Source of the DNA: Platerodrilus igneus
Lineage: Eukaryota > Arthropoda > Insecta > Coleoptera > Lycidae
DNA length: 64,000 bases
Direction: 5' to 3'
NCBI GenBank assembly: GCA_036346225.1
Contig: JARFIW010000494.1
Span: forward strand, 1,426,001 to 1,490,000
Part shown: positions 25,901 through 36,200 of the stretch, piece by piece
Position numbering within the stretch: the first letter of the stretch is position 1
Layout of the letters: every line of letters starts with the position of its first letter
The notes under the pieces: generated by a model
The model's database searches: none
Told to the model about the DNA's origin: nothing
The model's input: only the letters and a program-made list of their open reading frames with translations
Position numbers and translations under genes: made by a program

Positions 25901-28900
25901 ACACATTAAAAGTTGGTGGGTGGTTTGGGCTGTCCCAAAGCTCCCTATACCAAACGGTTCAAACCCCCTTACACGACAGGGGTGTTAAAAAAAATTTGAT
26001 TGCAAAAATTGGAGGTTAGAATTAAGAAGACACTGTAGCACTAAAAAACAACTAATATATAGGCCTAACTATGTAACAATATTCACCCTTGAAACTTTAT
26101 TTATAATAATTTTATTAAGGAAAGCATGTAAAATACAAAAATTACAAAAACATATGTAAACATTCGCCTACCTTATTCCTCAACAAGTGTTGACCACTAA
26201 GTGAATGTTAATACATTATTGTGAATATACGACATTAAGCCACCTAATGAGTTGGCATAAAAGCAATCATACGATTTCTTGGTGGTAAATTTAAGAGTGT
26301 CCCAAACTAAACACGTCCCAAACATCCCGCATTTCCTCTACGATTAAAGTTTGTTCAAGTTCAAATAAGGTTACTTACATGTGATTTTTCCAATGCTCCA
26401 CCCGAAGGTACTACATTTGCCAGGAAGCGAGTTTTTTTTACCTGGAAAATTTGGAATTTTGCCGAACCCTTGCTGTTCCAAGCAAGGTAGGGATCTTTAA
26501 TGTGCGTGACAACACTCACACATGGGACCTCCATTTTACCTCTCATCCGAACGACAGCCATAAAATTTTACCTTAAAAGTGTTGAATCTATTAGGAAAAT
26601 ATCATTCCAAATTTAACAGTACTTGCAGAATTAGAAGGTGTATAAAATAATTATGTTCAACTCAACTGCGGATAGAGATATATTTTTTTATTTTTAATGT
26701 GTTATCTAGGGGTGCAAATAGCGGCGTCTTTGCTTTAAATTTTAACCTTTTTCTTACAGGTACAAGGTTAGGTGTGCGACAACAGAGCTTTTGTGCTCAG
26801 ATGCATTTGTACACCAAATGGTTTCTACTTTTTCCTATTAGTGTTTTCCCGCTAGAAATAAGAATTAATAAAGTAGTGGCGCTTTGATATTTTACGTTAA
26901 TACCCCCCCTAGTCTCTTCAAACAACCGCGGAAGTTAGAGTTCCAAGTTAGTCCGGAAGATTCCAAAGGCCGTTATTTCAACGGATTAAATTACAGCTCT
27001 TTCTTGGCCTTTGTGAATATAGAGGTGAGTTGTTTCTCCTTAGACAACTACCCCAGGCTTAGTGTTTCGACTTGTAATTTTTAGTCCATCTTAATTCAAA
27101 ATTATAATTACAATCGAACAAGTATGGTCTTTGGAAAAATGTTGTATGGCAACTAAACTATTAAACAGAACAAAATGTATTAATTTTTTAATATTACATA
27201 TGCTTTTTTATCATTCCTATAGAAGTACATAGTAAATGTGCAATCTTTTTTATTTACTTCTAGGTGGAATATAACGGCAAATTTAGTTGAAAATTTAAGT
27301 AATGTTTATATACTACCAGAACCACTTTATAAATTGCGACGGCGAGAAGAATTTGTTGCTACTGTAAACGATATAATACGTACAACAGCAGAATCACATT
27401 TTCAGGTACTTTTAATTTATGATCAATTGGAATACTTGATTTTTTAATTTTAAGGATGTTAAGTTGATCAAATTAGGAATAAATGGTCAAACGTATTCGC
27501 CAGGTGATGTAGTTGTAATTCGTCCAAGAAATTTACCTGAACAATTAAAAGAATTCCAAAACGTTCTTCAAACATGTGGCGTTAAAATTCCTTTACATGC
27601 AGGTTTTACTTTGACGGAGAAAACTTCAAAAATGCCAGTTCCAGAAGTTTTACGTTATAAAGTTACATTTCAACAGTTATGTGAGGAATATTTTAATTTG
27701 AATGCTATTCCCAGACGACATGTTTTTGGTATATTAGCGCAACTAACAGATAGTGATATTGAAAGAGAAAGACTGATAGAGTTTACAACAGCTGAAGGAC
27801 AGAGTGATTTATATTCTTATTGTAATAGACCACGAAGAAATATAGTAGAGGTGTTGCAAGATTTCCCACATGCAACTAAGAATATTACTGAAGATATTTT
27901 GTTTGAACTTTTGACGCCAATCAGGGCAAGGGAATTTTCTATTGCAAGCAGTTGTAATGTCCACTATAATGAAATATTTATTTTACTTGGCGTTGTGAGA
28001 TACAAAACTAAATTAGTTAAAGAACGAGTTGGATTGTGTTCAAATTATTTGGCAGATTTGAAAGTTGGACGCAAAATCATTATATCGATACGTAAAGGAA
28101 ACTTCACTTTTCCAAAAAGTTTGGTAAGTTATAGAAATTCTTCAAATTCTAAATTATTCCTATTGTGTGATAGTTGTAAATGTTTTCAATATAGTCTGTA
28201 ATATTACTTTGGGAATGTTAGAATCATAGATTAATTTTAATTAATAGAGTCTATGTTGAGGAAATATCTAAAAATTGGTTTATTGTTACCCATTCGGGGA
28301 AAACTATTGTAACGCTCTGCGTTGTGCTAGTTATAAATTAGATGAGGAATGAAAATGTGGTGAATTTGAATGTACAAATTAAATACTATGTAGGTATGAT
28401 AGATTTCACAAATATGTATTCTTAATTAAACATATTTCAAATTTTGATTCTATAAAAATAATTCAGATAATAAGGTATAACATTGTTTCTTTTAAATACA
28501 TTGCAATGTAATGATTTAATGCGATGACTTAATTTAAAACTGCAAATGAAAACAACTCAATATGACAAAATACTGCATATGCATTTCTCATGAACAAGAT
28601 AATTTACAATAGACGATATCGTCTGTCCAGACTACCAAGGATATGAAAATAATACCATATTACAATATAATAGCAATTACATACATAGTTAACATGGCTA
28701 TAACCTTTATTCAGCGTAAGTTAAAATTGATAGATTGTAGAACTGGATGTTGATCATACTTAATATATGATGTAATAGTGTGAGAAAATAACAATAGTTT
28801 TACAAAACAGAAAATAACATAAATTACTTATTCGCGAGTTAATAATAAGAAAATATCGAAAATGTACACATACAAAGACGTAATAAGGCCGAAGTGATCG

Positions 28901-31900
28901 TGGGGTTAGAGGTTAAGTTAAAAGTACTGTTGAATGAAACCAGTTTCAAGTATGTAATGTGTCCTCCACAGAGGAAAATTTAAAACGGTTTACGAGGTTT
29001 TGTAGAACTTTGCTTGCAGCTTTGGCAAAGAATCTTTTTCTGTGTGCAGAATTTTAAAAACTTGGTATATCATAATAAAAGGTCTACCTTCAAGGATAGC
29101 ATAAACAAACGGGCCGTGTGATGTCAAGGGAGCTGTGTTTTTTTTTAAAGAAGGTAGGAAATTGATGTACTAATGATTTCTGATAATCCTAAACTTTTTA
29201 ATATCGTGAAATTTAAACAGTGAGTCACCTTATGAGCGTTTATGTTTAGTGTTATTAATTGTGCATTTGTGGACTGAAAATGCCTATTATTGGTATTTAT
29301 GTAATAGGAAATTAATTAAAGTGAAAGTGCATATTCCATTGATCGATGATTTACCGAAGGAACGAGTGCTGGTTAAATTTAAGCATAATATTCTCAGTTT
29401 AAAATATTAAGAAATATGTACATATTGACCTTAAACTATTTTGAATGGATCATAAAGTATAAAAAGAAAGCTGGCATTTAACTGTTTTATATGTTTGTTA
29501 TTAACAGCATTTCATGTAATTTAATATGAGAAATGAAAAAATCTGAAGGATGCGATTTTATATTCTTAATTTATTTTGAAGATTAAAAATGTATATTAGA
29601 TACTTTAGAGCGTTGTATATTGAAACTTATGAAAATAATTCTGTCATCTTACATTTTGACACTACTGATTTGGCTGCCTACGACTACCTCCGATACCATT
29701 TTTTGACTGTTTTCGATTTAATTTTAGAAACTTTATGCACAAATGTTTAAAACAATAAACCATACTATGTGAAACCGCGCCGAATTCAAGTTTTAGTTTG
29801 CTTGTAGGACGTCCCCGTGCATATTAGATATTTTTAAAATCCAATATTTTTTCTTGAAACCAACTCGAACTTGTTTCTCTGCATTGATAATATATTCACA
29901 AACATTGCTTGCTCTTTTGTATTGTGTGTTTGGCTCTTTAGTTCGTGAAAATGTAGCAGATTTTTACTTTTCTGACACATAAAATACGACGTTAGTGCAA
30001 AATCGACAAATCCTGGAAAACCAATATTTTTCTCCTGAAATATTCTCTTCCACGGAACGAAAACACACTTACCGGATGTAGGACATTATTCCCAATCGAC
30101 CCCTCCCTTTCGCTACCCTCTCGGACCGTATGCCTTGAAGGTAAATCTTGATTTGTCCCACTTCTCATCTCAACTTCAGAACGTTAGTTGGAGCGAAAGC
30201 CGACTGTCAAATTTTATAGTTATTTGATGAGACTATGTTTTTTCAAAAGGGGAACAAATGATTCCTGACACATTTTTCACAAAAATACACCCTCATTCGG
30301 ACATTACAAGGAGTTCCGCAGGGAAGCATATTAGCCCCACTTTTATTTGCAATTTTTACTGCAGATCTCCTATCTGTTATACCCGACTCCCGTGCAATTC
30401 ACACTTATGCTGATGACACTCAGTTATATGTGGCTGAGGATCCTGTCTCTTCTGATCAAGCCATCTGTAACATTGATTCCTGTTTAAGTGCTGTGCACGA
30501 GTGGTCATTAGAAAATGGCTTAACCCTAATAAAACCTTTGTGTAGGATCTTCCTAATATTGTGCCATGTTTAAAAGGAATGCATTCCTAGATATTATGCT
30601 GGACAATCATATAATTGACTTTACTGAGTAAACCAAAAACTTATATGTAATATTTGATATCAACTTTAACTTTGAAAGTCATGCTAACAAAATATGTAGT
30701 ATAGCATATTACAAACTCAAATCTCTTTATAGGTGTAAAACTCTCCTACTCTCAGAATTGAAATGGAACCTTTGTCTAACTCTTGTATTAAGTCATATTA
30801 GCTATTGTAGTACTGTTTACTTCAATTACCTCACTGAGCAGTATAAAAAAAGGTTGCAAATTCTCCAAAATTCTTTTTTGAGGTATTCTTATGATGTTAT
30901 GTACAGAGATCATGTCACCCCTATTTATAATGCTTTGCCTATCTTAAAACTAAAAGGTCACACTGAGTTGCTATTTGCAACTTTTTTATTTAAAATTTTG
31001 AAGTTAAAAGAACCCGGTTATTTACAGTCTTTAAAAAGCAAGAATAATGAGCCATAATTTTAACCTTCACTATAATACTAATTTAACAATTCCTGCTCAT
31101 AAAACATCCATTTTTAAGGGTAGTTTTGTTTAGAATATCAGTGTACAATAATCTTCACTTGGATGTATTTTTAGGGGTAGAATCTGTAAAAGCGTTCAAA
31201 TATCTTCTAAAAAAACTTATTTCTTTACAAAGTAACAGTGCATAACCATAAAACTCAATAGCTATTTTGTTGACATAATATTTTTTAAGTAATAATTTTA
31301 TAATCACGTGTAATTGGTAATAATAATTATTTATGTTCGTATCACCCACCATGTAGATCCTTGAATAGTATTTGGTTGTTATTTATTATTTAATAAATTG
31401 TATTGTATTGTATTAGGTAATTGAAAACTTTAGAACAGAGATTTTAGGTTAAGCAAAAACGTGCACATGGTGAAGAATTTAACTCGGATGGGGGCTCCTC
31501 ACAGTACTAGGTCTTCACCCCGAGAGCCTACGTTTCAAGAATTATTTTAAATTAAATATAAAATACCATATAATGTTTAAAAAAGAAACACAAACTTTAA
31601 TGTTTTATTTTCAAAAATTACATTCTCTATCTTTATCTTTTTGTGGAGTGGCAGTAGCAAATTCTTCTTCATTCAATTTTCTTGTTTTAGCATTGTCAAC
31701 ATTGCTAGAGTCTTATTAATTTCAGAAAAATTCGATAGTAATAAATATTATATATTATTTTCACTTACCGGCATATTCTCATTACATCATAATGAGTTCA
31801 TGTTTTCATGCAGAAACAGAACATTTTTTTACACAGCTGGCAGTACTGTGTACCATACATTTCAATATAAACCAGTAACTATCTACATTACGGCTGAATA

Positions 31901-32604
31901 CTGAATGCGACCTCGGTTTTTCTAATTATTGTTTGAATAAAATATAATATAGATATGTATGCAAGTCATGCAAAAAACAGGTAAAGTTATGTCGTTATTT
32001 GTTCATAAGGAAAAACCAAGGTTATATGCAGTGTATTAATGTGAAGAATTTATATGTATAATTGATAAGCATCATCATACATTAACTTTTATAGCTCAAA
32101 GGTGTAGCACCAGGTTTTCTTTTACGACACTCTCAAGCATAGAACTTAATATATAACTTTTATTAGCACCAATCACAATTATAAAATAACAATTAGAAAT
32201 ATGTGTTTTATTAATATTTATTCCTAAAGTAAATAATTTAAAATACCATTATTGCTATTAAAAATATTCCTCCAATAAATTTAGTAAATCTTCGTTTTCG
32301 TTGTCACTATTATTTATTGCAGGAGGCGGTGGTAGGTAGAATGCCACTGCTTATGTATATCGCATATTGCTGTAACAATAAGAAAAAATTAAGTTAAGTT
32401 TTATTAAATAATAACAAATTTCAGTAATAAATATAAAGAAAATTAGTTTATAGAAGTAAATATTTTTTTCATATACATACGGATTTAGAAGCCGCATCAT
32501 TCGCCTCTTAACCGGAAGTTTTGCATACTACGGAATTCCAGTCGTATTTGTTGGCTGTACGATTGCTGTTGGTTTCATTTCTTCGTTAGTTAATATTTAA
32601 ACTG

Positions 32605-32657
<53 letters not shown>

Positions 32658-33170
32658 GGCTTTTCACGACGACCGTGCATTAGACATTTCTCAGAAAGTA
32701 CAAGAGATAGAAGTATGAAATTTTATATGAAGTGATTGTTCGACATGCCGAGTTGATCTAAAATATTTCCGTTTTGATAGCACTTCCGGTTGTACCGGAA
32801 GTTGATATTATCTTTGTTATTTTAAATGGAACACCCTGTATATTTTTGCATTTTTAGATTCTGCACAAAATTTTAAGTTAAATTTCTTTAATAAGTAATA
32901 TCTCAATATTTTACCGTTTTCGAGATATTTAGCTTTTTATGTTTTTTTTGTAAAAAAACTGATATACTTTCTTGACAATAATGTACATTTAAACTTACAG
33001 TTTAGAAACCAATTATTAGCAGATATACTAATCAAATGGTTGATACACATTTAAATGTATTTGTTTCCATTCAACACCATACGAGGTGGCCGGCGTTTTT
33101 ACTGAAAGTTTCTTACATAAAAAATCTGAAAAGTCAATTTTTCTAAATGAAACACCCTGTATATTTTTGC

Positions 33171-33214
<44 letters not shown>

Positions 33215-36200
33215 CTCATATTTAGACCAGGGTAGAAAATTAAATAATCACATCAAATAATTTTAATCACCGTGTAGAAGCTTTGGGAAAAGATACATAA
33301 CTCGCGTTATTAAATAACAGCGTGAAGCATAAAAATTCATTCGTTTTATTAAAATTAAGAGATTTAAATTATTTATAAGACGCTTTATATAAAGGAAGCA
33401 GTATTAGAAAACTTTACGGGTAATTTAATTATCCTAGTAAAGAAACAAAGACCAATTACGTGCAAAATTTACATTAATTGATTTAAGTTCTGGGTAACAA
33501 GTAGTAGACAAAGTGTACAGATAGTAATTGAATATTTAATTAGGATTCACTAAAATTAAAGGGGTATTATTTTTAATTGAATCGTTAGTAACAGATAATA
33601 TCTATAGAAACTTGTAAAAACCCAATAAAATGCAAATCCTAGAAGTGTTAGTTAGAAGTAGGATGTTTGAACACACCTGCGTATTTTAAAAGGCAATTTC
33701 AGTTTAATTTGTTTAGATAAACATGTCGATTCTAAGGATATTGGAAACGGTCAGATGCTTTAGCACGAAATACAAAACAGGGTTTATTTAAAAAGCTCTG
33801 AGAATTAATATTATTTTGAACACCTGCGTAGTTTAAATATCACGTACGGCGAAAATTGTGTAGATAACAAATGGTTTCAAAGAATCTTGGAGAAACCGGG
33901 GCTTAATATTCACGAGAATGTGCGATACGGGGTTATTTAACCCAGATAGTCCACATGGACTAAAATATAATCGATAATAAAGAATATCAATTTGCACCAA
34001 TACGAACAGGTTAGAAAAGGAAAGAGAAAAGGCGTGATTTAAGCAACGTCACGAGGGTCACAATTGGTTGAAAATAGGATGCGAATATCAGAGGTAGAAA
34101 CAACAATTTCTGTACAAAATTAATTAGTTTTTCTCGGACATGTTTGCGTGCCGTGTGAATTTCTGAGATTTAAATGGGGCGAGTGAAAAATTCGTAAAAA
34201 CCGACGCGCGAGCGACGGACTGGGAACAGAGAATGAGAAATTCTTTAGAATTACCCGTTTTGGGGAACAGACCGACAGACAGGCTTTTTGCTATATATAC
34301 CGGTGGTAATATGAATTTCGGCCTCTTAGACTTTTGACTATTCGATGCGTTAAAAGCTCTTACATCCGCGACTTGATTCAAGATGTTAAACAGTGCATTT
34401 TAGTTTGATAAAATAATTTAAAATTTTGCTCGTATATTTTAGTGATTCAAAATAGTTTGTTATTTACGTGCTAACATGAATGTACTTCAGTGCACTTAGA
34501 TACAAGGTAATAAAATTTAGTATCACTGTACCAATTAGCAAAATTTACAACGACAAATGTATACACAAAAGTAGGCAGTTTTGGCGTATATTGGTGAAAG
34601 ACGATGAATTTCTTTGCTATTTTCGGGGTGTTAATAATTATATGGTTCAAATACGTGTCTGGATCCACGAAACAAGGGTCAGATATACACAGATGAGTTC
34701 CGGAAAAGCCCAGAAACAACTTTAAATAAATGGTGATGGAGAAAATTTTAAAAGCGTTGAGAATTAGAAGCCGTAAATATAATCCTGTTGGAATGGTGTG
34801 ATTAACAAAGGGACGATGTACATTAAAGCTACGAGGACAGTAACCTTCAGGTAAATTATACTATTTTGTTTGACATTTTGGTGTGTGTTGAATAACTTTA
34901 TAACTGATTTACTCAAAATGGACATTAGTGAAATTGTACTAACCATAAAATTTTAATTTTAAGATGAAATTTGCTTGTTTAAGTAGAAAGGGGTATTTAG
35001 TATTGATGTTCTGAATTATGATGAAAATATGGGTATGTCTTTGAGCTCAATTAGACGAACCTGGTTAATTAACGTAAAGGGTGGTAGATGCTCCTTTATA
35101 CTCAGACTCCGGTCTGCTTATATTGTTATATTAATTAGTAGGCATCCAACAAGGACTTTAATTCTGGATGCACGTTAAAGTGATAATAAAATTAATCTTG
35201 AAATTCTTTTAAAACTGAATTTTATGCTGAAATTTAATTTGAAAATTTAATGTATTCTGAATATTGATGTAAATAGAGTTAACGTTGATGTTTGTGGTAG
35301 GAATGTGTTGTTTAATTTTATGAATGAGGAGGTTTATAAAATTAGGTGAGCAGCCGAGGCGAAAACAGGATCACAGCAGTTTATGACGCCCAATCGGTGG
35401 GACTAGAATTTTTTTTGTTGAAAGGACCCAGTTCCCGCATTCAAAGGAGCATATCACAGCAATATATATATATACTAAAAAACAAGCCGGTAAAAGCCCC
35501 ACACTTTGGTCGACATAAATACTATGAAGTTAAACTCTTGATTGGAGCTTCACCTATACCTTCCTGGTTGCCAAAATTCATCTTCTTCAGTGAAGTTCGC
35601 CACGGATGCTCTGCTGCTTATACCTATAAATACTACCCTATTTTCTACCAAAGAAATCTCGACTACCAAACATTTACCACAATTTATTCCAACAGAAAAT
35701 TCTATACACCAAAAAAATCTTTATTTTATAATTATTTTACACATAGATTAAATTACATTCATCCTCGTTTTACAATAATTCATTTTCAATCCAATACTTG
35801 TGATACAACTTTACTCATCAATAAACTCTATAAAGTAACTGGGCTTAACCATACCCTTACTTTAACCGCAGGTCTAATATGAACTCATATTAAAAACCCT
35901 TTTTTGGACACATGTGCTAATTTTTACACTGAAAATCACCAACAGACCTTTTTACTTTGTACATAAACAGATACTGAAAAATTATTTTATTAATATAAAT
36001 CCTTATATAAAAATATGGTCAAAAGTACTCTATAAAAGTTCAAAAGTAAACTCTTTTGTCCTTAATATTCCTAAAATTATGCCAATATGGCACCAAAATG
36101 TCATAACGCACCAAATGCACACGACAGAATAAAGTTTCACTAAAATTGTTACTTGATAAGCACCACTTCACATGGATCAGCAACTAAACCATCGATGACA

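Larger units (their letters stand above)
21088..26338 (-). mobile_element. pogo-type DNA transposon, split by a hAT insertion
   Basis: TA dinucleotides at 21086-21087 and 26339-26340 flank imperfect terminal inverted repeats (21088-21112 against 26314-26338 reversed, 19 of 25 bases equal by eye). Inside, on the minus strand, lies a pogo/Tigger-like transposase from an HTH start at 25860 to about 21142. Without the 2.68-kb hAT insertion at 22311-24991 the element is about 2.57 kb, a normal size for pogo elements. Confidence 0.85.

Noticed and set aside
28950..29130. Antisense LINE fragment
   Set aside because: Only weak text resemblance (F.ILHT-like) with no RT or endonuclease motif.
34120..34380. 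An LTR with a TATA box
   Set aside because: There is a TATA-like sequence and GC-richer DNA, but no direct-repeat partner or TG...CA boundary was found.
35346..35882. 178-codon open frame as a host gene
   Set aside because: It begins with GTG, has no motif, biased Thr/Tyr/Ile content fits the C/T-rich strand, and it lies in an intron of NDOR1.
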